Of a stretch of 64,000 bases of DNA, positions 24,335 through 37,534 are shown in pieces; the first letter of the stretch is position 1, and each line of letters starts with the position of its first letter. The DNA is from Limnanthes douglasii subsp. nivea (Eukaryota > Streptophyta > Magnoliopsida > Brassicales > Limnanthaceae), in contig JAUPFV010000005.1 in NCBI GenBank assembly GCA_036936605.1, positions 149,173,195 to 149,237,194 on the forward strand, read 5' to 3'. The translations under genes and the position numbers were made by a program. A model generated the notes under the pieces. It was not told the origin of the DNA, did not search any database, and was given only the letters and a program-made list of their open reading frames with translations.

Positions 24335-25345
24335 GGAGAGACAGAGACAGTGATAAGGTGAATGTTGTTGGGGTGGTGTGGGGCCATTTGCACATGCAAG
24401 ATGACACACGGCCCACAGCCCACGCCGTCATTCTTACAAAGGTCGGTTACACCTTTAGTAGTAATTATTTATTCATTGAAATTAGTAATAGTAGAAACCA
24501 AGGCTTTTGATAAGATTCAAAGGGGCATTCAAGGATTAGCCTGCCAAGAGACGAACACCCTCCGTGTTGAATTACATATCAGTGAAAACGACGATGACTG
24601 TGTTGATGACGGTGGGTGCAAGAAGACAGATAAATAGGAATCTAAACCTAGACACTTGTGGGGTCAAGGATATATGATATCACTTTGAACATCTCACTGA
24701 CCGGACCGGACCGCCTACAACAGCATTAATATGATTCTTCGTGCAAGTGCCCATTCTGCTTTTGATTTTGTCCGATTCCTTGGGAAGTAAAACAAATTAA
24801 ATTAGAACTACGCTACATGCTTTGATGTCGGATATACTATTAAGTGCGTAATAATTCATCGTTTGGTATGATATTTGGGCTGGAAAAGGAATCGAAAGTA
24901 AGAGAATAGACTAGAAAGTACTGGTAGAAAAGCCAAAACTGAATAATTGGTTTTCATCATGTTAGAAATGAACGAACGTCCAAAAATAAAGTAGAGAGTA
25001 GACGTTAAATTTGAAGAATAATTACCAGAACAAATGTTTTTTTTTCACTTCTCGGGAACCTTTTTTTTTAAAGGAAGGTAAATTAGAAAATTAAATGTTT
25101 TACAATTATTTCGGGTTTTTCGGTAGAATATAATGTGATGTTATACAATTATTTCGGAGTATTTTCTGGATTAACATAAATATTTTAATTTCCATTGAGG
25201 TATTCTTTTAAAAAAACGTATTTTGGAAAGAATATATAAAAAAAAATTGTTGTAAAGTCTAAAGAAGATACTAATCATGAATTGTTGTAAAGTCTAAAGA
25301 GGATACTAATCATGAATTTTGGCACGACATCCTAATGCTTAGGAT
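24335..25345. other. Intergenic region upstream of the thaumatin-like gene
   Basis: No gene seen. It holds the distal promoter of the thaumatin-like gene. A 35-bp tandem duplication lies at 25,246-25,280 and 25,281-25,315 with one difference. Confidence 0.5.
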
Positions 25346-28300
25346 CAAAAGTCTAGTGAATACCTGCAAGGCAAAGAATTAGTTAGGTATGATTTTAGTA
25401 TGGATAAAGAATTTTGGTGCCATGAAGTATGCATCGAAGGTCGGAAAGGATAAAGAATGGTAAGGTTGAGCCCAATAAATTGGTCTCAGTGAATATCTTG
25501 TTATCCATTTCACGCCATAAGTAATTAGTTACTGTACATTAAAACCATACACCAAAAGTTTCATAAACCATTAGTGGTGGGTTTCCAGCTAGAAGTTGTA
25601 TACAGCCATGCTGACGAGTCGCAGCAAATGTTATGGAAATTCAGCTACAAGAAGCTATCTTTCCAAATCATCCGAGAAAATGGGCATTTCATCAATAAAT
25701 GATTGATGGATTCTGGGTGAGAATTTCAAAGTACACGATTAGGAGGAGAACTGTATCCTCAAGTCAGAAGTTTATCCATTGTGGATAGTTTCCCATGGAT
25801 GGTCAACCAGACGATAAATGAATGTATGAGTATGATGTACTTGTTCCAAACTAGATTGGACTAGTGTAGAAGGGGACCCAAAAGTCTAATATAATTGTAA
25901 GTGTTGCGAATTGTAAATTTACTGCTCTAGTTTGAGGAACAAATCTTAATATATTCACCCCTAAAAGGTGAGGAAAGTTGCTAGGTTGCTTTGGAACCTG
26001 ATATTTTCATCTTAGGGCCAGCCCAGAGGAATCAACGAAAGAGTTGTGATAACTCTTTAAAGACATGCATTATAATGATAAAAACTGAAGATTAGTAAAT
26101 ATGGTTTGCAAAGAGCACAACTTTGATTAATTGGAGTCGACTAGTATAGGAAATGTGTTTGGAGGTCCAAGAGTTGATGCGATTTATATTCCTTTAGAAA
26201 AGAAGTCTACAATCGTTAATGGTCAAACTAGTGGTAATAAGGGGGATTTCTAAATATTGCAATGGGCGAGAACCCTCCTCAAAACCAAGGGTGGATATGA
26301 TGTTTTGACGGGTGTTATCAGGGACACCAGAAAAGTAAATTCTACTTTTAAGATGATTAATGCGGAGGCCGGTGAGGCTAGTAAATTCTCCAAGGCCTTT
26401 CTTAACGAGACTGATAGATTTTTTGTTTGCACGACTTTGATCATTCAATCATTTGCAAAGCAAAGATTGATGATTTTTAGCTTAAAATTTCCAATGGAAG
26501 CCAAAATCAGGATTATAACTTTCTTCCTTAAGAATATAGTGAGGACTAGCGTGATATAGACAAAATGAAAGGGTATAGAGGATTATCTTGCCTAATTTCT
26601 CGTTTACCTTTGAAAGCACCAAAGGTATTACCACTGATGCTAATTGAGTAAGTCTAAGTTGATATACATTGCATGATCCATGCAATCATTTCATTAGATA
26701 ATTCCATAACATACATGATTTTAAGGAGGAGACGCGAACGCACACTGAATGCTTTCATAAGGTCGATTCTCATGGCGGTCGAAGGACCTTTACGATTAGT
26801 GTGATAATCATGAATAAAGTCGTGGGATGAGAGGATTTTATCTTAAATACTATGAATTTGAATAATTTCCAATTTGAAAGAGTCAATAAGGTGGGGAAGT
26901 GCTCCTTTTAATCTGTTCGTAATAAGTTTGGAAATAACTTTATATATGACATGGCAACAGGCGACCGTTTTGTAGCCATAAGAGGTGGTTGGAATGTGAA
27001 TCTTTGGGATGAGAGTTATGGGAGTTGTGTTCCAATTAGGGTCATCTTATTACAATGAAAGAAATAATGGGTAGTTGTGATTAGGTTGGAAACAATTGTG
27101 TCCTACAAGAATATAAACAACCCAACATTAAACTCGACAGGGCCAGGGGATTTAGAATTATTAATGGTAAAGAGGGAGGATTTAATCATATGTTCAATGA
27201 TAGAATAGCCATGTTAGTCTTATCAGCTTCGATGCAATGGAGAATTGGGTAAGAATAGGGGGTTTTTTAATCTCATGCGGTTTTGGAAATAATTGACAAA
27301 AATGTATGCCACTCCTCTAGGGTTGGAACGGGTGTGGCCTAAATTGTTGTTCATTAAAAAAATTATTCATGGATTTTTTTTAATATTGTTATGAAAAAGC
27401 TTTATATTGAAACAATTTTATTCATGGAAATGCCGTTTTTATTTCCTGACAATTCAGTTCGGTCTTCTGAATTGCAGATAAATTAAAGTCACCAAGGGAA
27501 ACCCAATGGGTGCCCTGGTGGAGGGTTGGCATAGATTTTAGATCATTCTATAAAGGAATGTGATCTTATCGTTCATTAAAACCATAAATTACAGAAAGAG
27601 AAAATATAGAGTTGTCGGGTTTTAATAAATTATGCATTCAATTATTTGATCAAATATGTGATTTGAGGTGAGCCTATATACACTATGGTTCCATACAATT
27701 CATATTTTTCCTACATGGTAGGATTTGTGGTTCGAGATGAAGTGCTAAAAGGGAAGGGTGTTTTGCATTATTCTTCCTAAGTTTTTTATTTTAACTTTAG
27801 TCTCGATAAGACAAATTAATGTTATGCGGTTTGAAAGTACATACTGAGTAACAACCATTTTACTGATGAGGTCATTTGAGCTCTAACATTCCACACAGAT
27901 ATTATCATTAAATAGTATAATGTATTACTTATAGTGGTTACTGGTTAATGACCATATTGTCATATTGTTACTCGGAGCTTACTAGTGTTACCGTATCAAA
28001 GAATTTGATTATTGATTGGGGGGAGATAGTATTCTTTGTGGTTGGAATATCATGGATAGCTTCTTGGACAGTGGTGTCACCTAGGTTTCTTTGAGTATTG
28101 GGCTTGTTTGAGAGGTTGACATCCCTTTCTTCCGTGATACTAAATATCAGAGAGTTGTAGCTAGAGGACGGGGGCTCATATTCATTGGTTTCCTCGTCAT
28201 CAAGGTGTATGTTGCCATCAATCATTGGTTTTTTCCATGATTATTGTGGTGGAATAATGTTTGTTCGAGCGGGAGGTATGATTAGATGGGGCGCAATTGG

Positions 28301-29010
28301 ACATATAATGGCCAAATGAATTTCATTCGTTGTATATAGACGGGAGGCTTTGATATTCAATGTGGAGGTTTGTGGATTTTCACATGCATTTGATTGCAAT
28401 AAGTCTTGAAACTCGACAGTATCACTCATAACAATATAGATTTTAGCATAGTTAAATCTTACATGGTTAGTTGTGTGTGTATCTGCATAAATGAGTGTGC
28501 CTAGATAGCTACCCAAGATAATCAGTTCTCTCTCTGACCAAAGTTCATTGGGGAGACTATGATGTTTAATCTAGAGTTTTATAGACTTCAAATGATAGTT
28601 TACCATCGATGACACTGGCTTCCACCATTTTAGGATGATTTTGTTGCTGCTGAAAACTGAGGGGATAGTTCAAGGACATTTGTGGCATTATCGGAAGTGG
28701 AGAACTTGAAGAAATATTGACCTGAGGCAGTGGCTTTCCACTCATGCAAGCTGTGTGTACTTCAAAATCAAGTGGTTATATCTTGTATATGTAAGGGGAT
28801 AACTTTTTTCCAAGAAAATACCCATTAAGCACTTATCCCACTCGAATTTATCTCCGAAGATAGCTTCCGTTGGAAGAACAAACATTTCATTTTCAACGTA
28901 GAGCGACTGGATTTTTTCCACAAATATAATAGACCAATTGTCAAACGGAGCTGCTATAATGTTAGCGTAGCTTTGAGACATCATGATGAGAATAACATAA
29001 GGGGTCTGAT
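25346..29010 (-). pseudogene. Third LINE, very decayed (LINE-C)
   Basis: Minus-strand LINE remnant. ORF1 begins near 28,984 with MMSQSYANII and a DUF4283-like block (FVLPTEAIFGDKFEWDKCL). The endonuclease opening survives as WNVRA near 27,890. RT pieces include REIRQDNPLYPF (about 26,600, for LRQGDPLSP), FAND plus a stop near 26,455 (for the catalytic FADD), and then GLRINHLKSRIYFSGVP with RPLQYLEIPL near 26,370-26,250. A zf-RVT piece, CPFSRMIWKD, reads near 25,685-25,655. It belongs to a different L1 lineage from LINE-A and LINE-B: its RT C-terminal region differs and I see no RNase H. Confidence 0.7.
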
Positions 29011-31140
29011 GATATGATGTTGGTGGTGGTAAGGTACTCGCGAGGAGGTTGTTATAAAGCGTATTTGGTATAAAGGCAGTGGTTTTTGTAAGGTTTATGG
29101 TAAAGGCACAGAATGAAGGTCTACAAGATAAAGTTTGGACCGAAATATAGCCCTTATAGCCTCTAAAACAATACAGGATTATATCTCAACTATTACGATC
29201 AGGGAAATATTTAGGAAACTTAGAAGACTATGGTATGTTTAGGCTTAGCAAAGGGCCATTTGATGGTTAGAGGTCGGATGCTTGGAATGTGGCTCTGGTA
29301 TGTATGATGGTTGAGTATGACAAGGGTAGTGATAGAATGGGTTTTTATTTGACAAGGGTAGTGACTGAGGCCCAGTAAGTGAAATATGTCATTGCATAAT
29401 AGTATGATATGGACTATAATTATTTTTATTTGCATGTATATGGTTTGAAAGAGTCAAATTAGACGTGATTGGTTTGTTGGTATGATAATTTGAGGCGATG
29501 ACAGAAAATATTTCGAGGGGAAGGATGTTGCTGATGGTAGTCGGTTGTCACTGGTGCTCAAGCTCAACCCATGAATGGTAAGGTCTAAATCAGCACGAGA
29601 GGTAAGTTAAGTTTTACCCAAGGTAAAATATAAAATGGTCGGACGAGTTTTGATTTGAAGTTCACCAACAAACCAAATGGTTATCATGTGAAGGTAGATT
29701 ATCGAGATCCTCATGCGCAAGGCATAGAGAGCGCACATGGCATATGTCTTTTAGTTATAGATGGTATTTTGTTTGATGGTGCATGCGATAAACTTTTCGG
29801 CTTCGACGTGCGTAACCATTGGTGGCGAGCGCTTACCAGCAGTACGATTGTGAAATTTGGATTCATGTCTACGATATTATTCATAAATGATGTTGAGAAT
29901 TTATTGATTGATTAAATCAGTGGATGATAAATAAGTACTTTGCCTGTACATATTTGGATTTTCCAATTATTTTTTCATTAACTATACTTTTTATTTTTTG
30001 TTCTCTTTTCGTTTAAATCGTTCTTTTTCACTCCTTTTTTTTTTGCTTTGAAACTTTATTTATCATGGTTCGCAAGACTATGCGTATCATTTATGACTCT
30101 TAATAATTACAGTTCCACTTCATTCGGAGAAGTATCCCCTAGTCTTCTGAGAACAATTGGACAAAAATCTAACTTATAAACCAGCAAAAAGGGTGCACGA
30201 AAGTACTGATCTTTTCTATGTTGCAAAATTATGATATTTGTATTGACTATTTAGGTTGACTAGGTATGGTTCGGTGATCTGTGGATTAATCAGAACGTTT
30301 CAAGTTGGTCTAGAGATCTCATGCAATGACCCGCAACATGTTATAAATGAGGATATTATTTTGACATCTACTGGAAGGTCCAGACCTCATTGTTGTAGTT
30401 ATAGGCATATTCATATGGATTTTTCTCCGCTCATACGGACCGGATGTTGAATGTGACTTATGCTTACAGGAAATTTAAAGCAATATCCGACCTGACGGAA
30501 TATTTGGGCATACATACCGACGTATTACTCCGACTACTGAAAATATTTGACAATCGATCGATGTACTGGTACATGATGTGATTTTCTCTTTACATATCTC
30601 CCTTATAAAATAATAATGTTACCCTACATTTTGAAATGCTTCAATTTTTTTACCTTACCAATATGTATCTTAGTCTAGTAATGTCCAATCGATCGATGCA
30701 TTGTCACGTGAAGTGGTTTTCTTTTTACCTATCTTCCCAATATTATGGTCCTAATTTTTTCAACTCACCATGTATTAGTCAGGTAATGTCCAATGATTGA
30801 AGGCTATTGATTGTTTGTATAGTGTTTTATGGTATGACACATTATATTTTTAAAATATAAGAATTCATATCATTTACAAAAATTAATTCAATCATCAATA
30901 ATGTATACATCTATATATGCATTACGAACCGAATTTACGTAGTTAGCAATCTTCCTGACTCAGAATAATTGTGAAATTATTCATTTCTATTCCTTAGCTC
31001 ACTAGTGCTCATTGGGAAATAGGTAAGTCACTACCTTGACATATAACGTCTTTACATTAGTCCTTCAAAAATAATAAACTATTTTTTATAATGTTTAGTT
31101 GCGAAAACTATTGTATTTTTATAGTTTAAAATTAATTTTG
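29011..31140. other. Gene-free stretch with diverged tandem repeat
   Basis: No gene supported. The 86-codon frame at 29,655-29,915 matches nothing I know. At about 30,545-30,800 a unit of roughly 135 bp is repeated, diverged: CAATCGATCGATG at 30,552 and 30,687, and a third partial start at about 30,784. Confidence 0.45.
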
Positions 31141-31331
31141 TTGGGATGTGATACATAATTTTTTTCATCAGTTTCCAAAATGTCCAAAGAGACATTAGGT
31201 ATAATCGATGAATTCTCCAAAAGGCCAGGCTAAAAAAGTCACATTTATTGGATCTTACACCTAATTGATTTCTCACCTACTTTTGGACAAATTTATCCAT
31301 CACAGAAAAACAAGGTATATAAGATAATTGA

Positions 31332-31346
31332 TAGATCTCTCACCAT
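31332..31346. repeat. MULE-B terminal inverted repeat core, left
   Basis: TAGATCTCTCACCAT, inverted at 36,274-36,288. Confidence 0.6.
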
Positions 31347-32049
31347 TTTTTCTCATTTTCTCTCCTAAACTCTCAAAACCTCTCAACAACCCAAAACCAC
31401 CCAAAAATCAAAGCAGATTCTTTCAACAATCCAAACGCACAACAAGACAGAGGTATGTCATACAACCCTCTTACTTTATTTTTTTTCTCGATTTCGTTAT
31501 CTATATGTTGTAGAATGATTGGTTTTATATTTTGTTATAAAAACTTGAATTTTGGCGTGATTATTTTTGTTATTCTGTTAGATTAATAGTGTAGGATTTT
31601 TTGTTAGATACGAATCTGTGTTTTAGCTTTGATTTTGAGGAGAATGGTGCAGTAATTGGTAATCTAGGGTTTTAGTGTTCGACAGTAGCTCGTCGCGTGA
31701 TATATGAGACCAGGTTAGTGTTAATCGCATATGTCATGTAGACATGGTAGTTGTGTATCGCATGTGACATAATAGACCAGGGTCGCATACGATTAACCTT
31801 TCCCAGATTCGCATGTGATGTAGTTCCCCAAAATAATCATTTTGTTCGAAATGATATAAAACTATTTGATTATTTATGTCATCTACATGTTTATTTGTAT
31901 TTTTCTAATTATATTAACTTTTTACACTTAAATATACAATTTTTTGCATTAGAATTTTGTTTTATTATATATTTTTTGTATTTGTTTCTATTTGTTTCAT
32001 TGTTGGTATTTATTCCTATTTGTTTCATTGCTGGTATTTATTTTTGTTA

Positions 32050-33256
32050 GGTATCGTTTGTACTAAAACGACTCGTAAGAAGCATCGGGGTCATGAAACA
32101 ACTCCTTATACACCTATTCCTATGGATATTGTCCCTGTAGAGGAACTTTTGTCTGGAACTCGTACGAAAAAACGTTTGCGTTATGGTGGTGTAGCAAATG
32201 AAAACAATCATCACGCTGATCGGGCTGCAGCTAGCAGCATAGGTGCAGATTCATCTTCATAAGAAACACTCGAGGTGGAGACGGAGTTCAACGTTGTCTT
32301 TCCTGACATCCCTAGTCTTTATCCACGCCCTACACGAGACGTGCATTATATACCACAGAGATGTAAGTTTTTGTAATAAACAACTTTTTTATTTACTTTT
32401 AACTTAATCTAAATAAACAACTTTTAGATTTATGATTTTTGTGTTTGATACATATTGAAGCCGAGAGTCAATTTACGTTGCTTCTCAATGTACGATAGTC
32501 TCCATAAGTGGGACTTGAGATATTAGACTCGGTTACGGGCGAAGGTTATGGAGCTGATATTTTCCCCCTTATCGATACATTATCTCGTTGGTATACCAAC
32601 GTCCACCTGTTAGAATCTTTCTCGAGTGATGGGATGATAAGACGTCTTTATTCTGCTTCTTCTTCGACGAGATGATCGTCACTCTCGACGACGTCCACGT
32701 CATCACTGGCTTACCGGTTACAAGTATGGCTTTCGTTGTTTTATCTTTTGAGGATGAGAACATATGCTAGTATGCTTGGTGTACGATCATCTAAGCTAGT
32801 TAAAGCCTTAGGAACGGTACTAGTTTGACATTTAATTGGTTACGTACAACTTTCTCACATGAGCGATACATTGATAGTAGGGCTACTAATGTTAGCGTTG
32901 ATCACGTTGTGCGATCTTATAAATTATACCTCTTAGGATCCACAATTTTCTCCAACAAAACTGGCAATAGTATTGCCCTAGATTACCTACAGTTCGTTAG
33001 TTCATTAACCAGTTGTAGCTTATGGATCGGTAAAATTGGGGGTCGGATGGTCTTAGTTCAACTTTACCACTCCCTCAGCCATAGGTCTATGCATGGTACG
33101 AGTGGTATACGTGGGTTTACCGGAATATTTGATACTTGGATCTTTGATCATTTTAGGTCATTCAGTGCTACAATGTACAACATGAACACTTTAGTGCACC
33201 ACATATATGCAGCTACGCGCCAAATAAATTTTTTTCTTTGTAGGTGGTTCGCTTAG
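32050..33256 (+). pseudogene. Plant mobile domain (PMD) protein, broken
   Basis: This family (plant mobile domain, aminotransferase-like; relatives include MAIN/MAIL1 and phosphatase 7 long-form-like proteins) is often carried by transposons. A leader with donor AG/GTATGT at about 31,451 and an acceptor TTAG at about 32,049 suggest a leader intron. The coding part starts with IVCTKTTRKKHRG where relatives would have Met, so the start codon appears to be ATC. PVEELLSGTRTKKRLR follows. A donor GTAAGT near 32,361 and acceptor near 32,459 lead to PRVNLRCFSMYDSLHKWDLR. The core reads FFFDEMIVTLDDVHVITGLP (about 32,660-32,720), then LYLLGSTIFSNKTGNSI and DTWIFDHF in the open frame 32,825-33,256. 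Stops and frameshifts intervene. Confidence 0.65.
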
Positions 33257-33882
33257 AGTTGAGGCACACACTATTAATATGAAATGTACTAGATGTAAGC
33301 TGTACTATTTTAGTTTAACACTAACTTACATTAACATATATTTGATTTTAATAAGCATAATACTTGTATGTTAACTATTTTTTATCTTTCGAAGTCGTAT
33401 CCCATATTGTCTTCAACAGATGAGCAGTTTACAATTACATCATATTTTTCTGTAATCATATCCTCGAGATATGCTACCACATCCCTTGTAATGAAATCTG
33501 TAATTTTCATGTTCCCCACTTCAGCGACTTGTTGCTTTATTTTTTAAGATATGTAGAACAAACACTGCAGTGGTTCAGATTTCACATGATTGTGCATGTT
33601 TTTTACTTATCACGACTGCGTCATGGAGGATTTGGACGTTTGAATCGACCATAATCAAAATACATTCTACATAGCACCCGATCAAAAAAAGTATCAGCCG
33701 TGTCATCAAACATTGTTAGGGTAACAAACTTCACAGCATGAAGCAAGTGATAGTCTTTGTCTACATTAAACTTCATACCTAAAACCCCTTATGTTTTTTA
33801 TGTTCAAGAATGTTTGGTGGATGAACTATTAGCTTATGATTCAGGTTTTTTTAAAGGAAAATCCAATTTGGTGTGAATTAAG

Positions 33883-33961
33883 TTTTGGCGGTAATAATAG
33901 TTGGCGGGAATTAATATTTGGCGGGAATTAATAGTAGGAATGAATTAATATTTGGCGGGAA
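33883..33961 (+). promoter_or_regulatory. Cluster of E2F-like sites
   Basis: TTGGCGGG, which fits the E2F consensus TTSSCGSS, occurs three times in 60 bp (starting 33,901, 33,918 and 33,952), each followed by AA. A near match, TTTTGGCGGTAA, lies at 33,883. The sites are spaced by TTAATA-type words, like a small tandem array between the two convergent MULE-B genes. Binding is inferred from sequence only. Confidence 0.45.
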
Positions 33962-34149
33962 TCAATAGTAGACGAGAATCATTATAGAAGCGAAAAATAA
34001 AAAATGTATATGTTCACTCTAAATTATAGAGTACGAGAATAAAAAAACTGATAAAAAAATCCATAAGTTAAGAAACATAAAATCCATAAAGTCATATAAA
34101 ATAAAGTCTGAAAACCGAAAAAAATATATATAATCAAATTTCATCTTTG

Positions 34150-36064
34150 GTCAAGTTGGTAATGTATGGCTCATCATTAAGATTCACTCTCCTAAACGAC
34201 ATAATTTTCGTAAATTCATCGGTGGCATGCGCACCCCACGTTGAGTATAATGGCGGCAACGGTCCATCGAGAGAAGTAGTAATATGCAAAATTAAATGTC
34301 AAATTAGTGCATTAGGTATGAAATAAAATATAAAACCCCCATAAATATATTAAAATCTATATACTTAAGTGGCATCCATATACGAAAGTAATTCTGACCT
34401 ATAAAATCGTTGAAGCATTCACGGGTGGACTTACATGAATTGGTAGAGACATCAAAGATCCTGCTTGAAAGACATGGTATACCATACACTGATACCTTGT
34501 TGCTATAACTAAGCCTATGTCTGGAAATTTCATCCTGTATTTGAAGTAATCCAACCTACGTACTATATCATCCAAAACATCGGATGAACCATAAACCTCC
34601 AACCATGAAGCACGATTTTTTACAAAGTATTTTCACACGAAGTGGGATCTCTATGAATAATATCTAACTGTCTCCAAAATATATCTACATATTCTCTAAG
34701 AATGCATCTATCTTCTCTTTCTATTGACGTAATTTCACATGCGCAAGGTATCCCATGTGTTTTCCTAAGGATGTATTCATCACATACTACCCGATCTACG
34801 CCTTTATTACTAGAATGTATAATAGTATGCATCAATTCATTTAGGTATGTATGGGATATATAACTGACTAGTTCCTTGGTCAAAGTACCTTCAAAACCAA
34901 GTAGCGTACGAAACTTACTTCGTTCGAACAATTCGAGGATCCTACATGCTGCTTTGTTAGGAGGTTGTGAACTTTTCCCAAAAAAGTTCAAAATTGCATT
35001 GGTCCATCCCAAGGTATATTTTAGGGTCGAGTGAGCACATTAGGGTATGTACGCAATAAGTCTATACTTGTAGGATGTGCGGAAAACAAATCGGTGATCA
35101 CTTTTTATTCGTATTTTAAACGCTCCCACATGGAGTATTCATGGTCCTTCAATTTGGCCAACAAATATTTCATTTGAGTTTGTCCCTCATGCTTAACATC
35201 TGGATGTTTTTTGCAATAATTATAGATTGTACGCAAGTTTGAGAGATTCTTCGGGTTATTATTCTTCAAGCAACTATATATCTCCCTAGGACATGAACCA
35301 ATGAAATATGCATTGCGAACAAGTTCATCTTCATCCGGTTTTAGCCTACAAGCGTGGGAATGACCATCTAAGCGAGCATAAGGTTCGTGATTGTGTTTAT
35401 CCTTTATAACTTCAAACACCACTGCATAGCTAATACGTAAATCAGATTCCTTTTTAATTGAAAAAGACAATTACATTTCTTCATCGTACACTTTCACTTT
35501 CTCAAAGTTTTTATCTTCGCTTTTGATATGATATACTATACCTCACACAAATTTAATATAATATAGGAGTTCTTCCCCATTTCCCACTATCATATATCTT
35601 TATAATGGTGAAAATTTTAATCTTCTTCGATTCCTCGTTCATAAAAGCATCCAATTACGGATTTGTAAATAACATATCGGTTGTGAAGATTTTTGCATAA
35701 TCATGCATCATATATAGTGGTTGGCATGGTTACTCTTAAAACAAATAACAATATATTAATAAAACTAACATTTAATCAATCGCACAACAGAAACGAAATT
35801 TTACAGCCTGTTTGCATATATCGTGCGACAGGCAATGCATCCTGGTTGCATGAAGAAATACGACGAAATAATACTTGACGCGTGAAGATTTGCAAAATCT
35901 AGTTTATGGTCACATGTTCTATGCAAAATTCATGCACTTCATCGTATAAATCATGTGATTCAAATGAAAACTGAAAGTAAAGTTAAAATTGTTACCTACA
36001 TTCGATATAGGTTCTCCTCGTCCACCAAGTTATCCAAAGAGACGTCAATTACCTCGTTATTCAT
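34150..36064 (-). pseudogene. MULE transposase with C-terminal OTU-like domain, deleted (MULE-B)
   Basis: A first exon may start at 36,064 (MNNEVIDVSLDNL). A FAR1-type zinc-binding block follows around 35,490-35,390: KKCNC, then after a frameshift SIKKESDLR and KDKHNHEPYARLDGHSH. CRLKPDEDELVRNAYF and a catalytic-domain entry, FSAHPTSIDLLRTYPNVLT (about 35,085-35,030), come next. The catalytic core is then missing: the frame jumps to LFERSKFRTLLGF and RKTHGIPCACEI (about 34,920-34,740), the C-terminal SWIM-like region. From 34,602 an OTU-like second half is seen: FPDIGLVIATRYQ, then FIGQNYFRIW (catalytic His apparently Tyr) and GPLPPLYSTWG (about 34,260). The OTU first half with the catalytic Cys is lost. 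Confidence 0.65.
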
Positions 36065-36273
36065 AATTATTCCTTTATTTGGTTTGTTTGTGGTAGTTTT
36101 TTGTGTTTGGGTAGTAAAATGTTAGTGTAAGGGTAGTAAAATTCTAGGGTTTAGGATAAAATTTAGAGAGGTTTTCTGATTTTGGGTTAATTTGGGAGCT
36201 AATGGCATTGTTGTAAATATAAAGAATAAAAAGGATTTTTTAGGATTTTTAAGTTTGAATATAAAAAAAGGGT

Positions 36274-36288
36274 ATGGTGAGAGATCTA
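36274..36288. repeat. MULE-B terminal inverted repeat core, right
   Basis: Inverted copy of 31,332-31,346. Outer similarity continues to about 36,340. Confidence 0.6.
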
Positions 36289-37260
36289 ACAAAATATAAC
36301 TTTTTTCTAGCATGACCATTCTCCAAAACATGTTGGATGAAGCAACATCACTTTCTACTACCTTTTGAGAATTTTTTCCACTTTCGTTGATTGGCATCGA
36401 ACGGTTGTGTAGGACTTGGAAAGGGAACCATAATCTTAGTCTCCCCTTTAAAAAATGGTAGGTGAAGTACCACTTACCGTTTTGACTAGACCTCTGGTAA
36501 TGGTATAATCTATTTGGTTTTTGAAGAATTTCATATCACATTCGGGAGTCCAGTTGAATGAGTCGATACTTTTGAGATTTGATAGAGTATAAAGTATTTA
36601 TCTAGAAGATTGAAAAATTAATATTTTAGTGCAATTAGCTTTCTTTCCAATGATCTAAACCTCTCATATGTTACACGGAGGTTTCACGATCTCCCAACTA
36701 TAAAATTTGATATAATCTGTTTTGATTTCCTTCTCACTCACCAAGTAGCCTTTAGTATTTTTTTTATCGATTGTCAAACGTGTATTTCTCTGGTTTTAGC
36801 TTCATATTCATCAAATGATATTTCTTAAATATTTTTATAAGGTTCACTAAATCATTGGTATTATGGTCACTTGTGACCAACATATGGTCAATGTATGCTT
36901 TTAATTTCCATTTAATGTGGCTTGAGAAATTATTTATTCACTAGTTGCGGATAAGTTGCTCGTGTGTTTTTAAGTCAAATTACATAACCTTATAACACTT
37001 GAGTCTTTATTATGTTATGAAATATGTATGCTCTTGATCATCATATGCATCGATATTTGATTCTATCAAGAGAATGCATCCATAAAATATAATATATGAT
37101 TGTCCAAAGTATATTATACTAGTCGATCTATGTGAATGACCGATAACAGATCATTTTGACATGTTTTGTTGAGATTATCGGTAAATTCCAAACACATGCA
37201 CTATTTATCACTTTTATATTGACTATGACTAGATTGATCATTTATATTGGTTAAAAATAT

Positions 37261-37361
37261 TTTGATATGTGACCTAGTTTGTTAAGGTAATCCACATTAA
37301 CTACAATCACTTTGATATGTGACCTAGTTTTGTTAAGATAATCCCCATTAACTACAATCAC
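37261..37361. repeat. 50-bp tandem duplication in the gypsy remnant
   Basis: The unit TTTGATATGTGACCTAG... at 37,261-37,310 repeats at 37,311-37,361 with few differences. Confidence 0.9.
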
Positions 37362-37518
37362 TTTGACTTTTCTTGAGAATTGAGTGACGTTGTTTGAGCC
37401 TACTTTATATTAATACTCCATGACACATTATTTTAGACGGTACAAAAATATCAACGCATGCGGACCATGTAGATTCGAATTCCTATATGTAGATGATAAA
37501 TTCAGATACTACCTTGTA

Positions 37519-37534
37519 GATATATATATATATA
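37519..37534. repeat. (TA)n microsatellite
   Basis: Short TA-dinucleotide run inside AT-rich gypsy debris. Confidence 0.8.

Larger units (their letters stand above)
31332..36288. mobile_element. MULE carrying plant-mobile-domain and transposase-OTU pseudogenes (MULE-B)
   Basis: TAGATCTCTCACCAT at 31,332-31,346 recurs inverted at 36,274-36,288. Weaker inverted similarity extends outward on both sides (TTTTGGA... then AGAAAAA... near 31,281 and 36,330), so the true ends may lie about 50-100 bp further out. Inside are two convergent broken genes: a plant-mobile-domain protein on plus and a FAR1/MULE transposase with OTU-like tail on minus. No target duplication could be fixed, so the limits are approximate. 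Confidence 0.6.

Noticed and set aside
29655..29915. 86-codon plus-strand frame
   Set aside because: No motif, neighbour or leader; length is within chance for this region.
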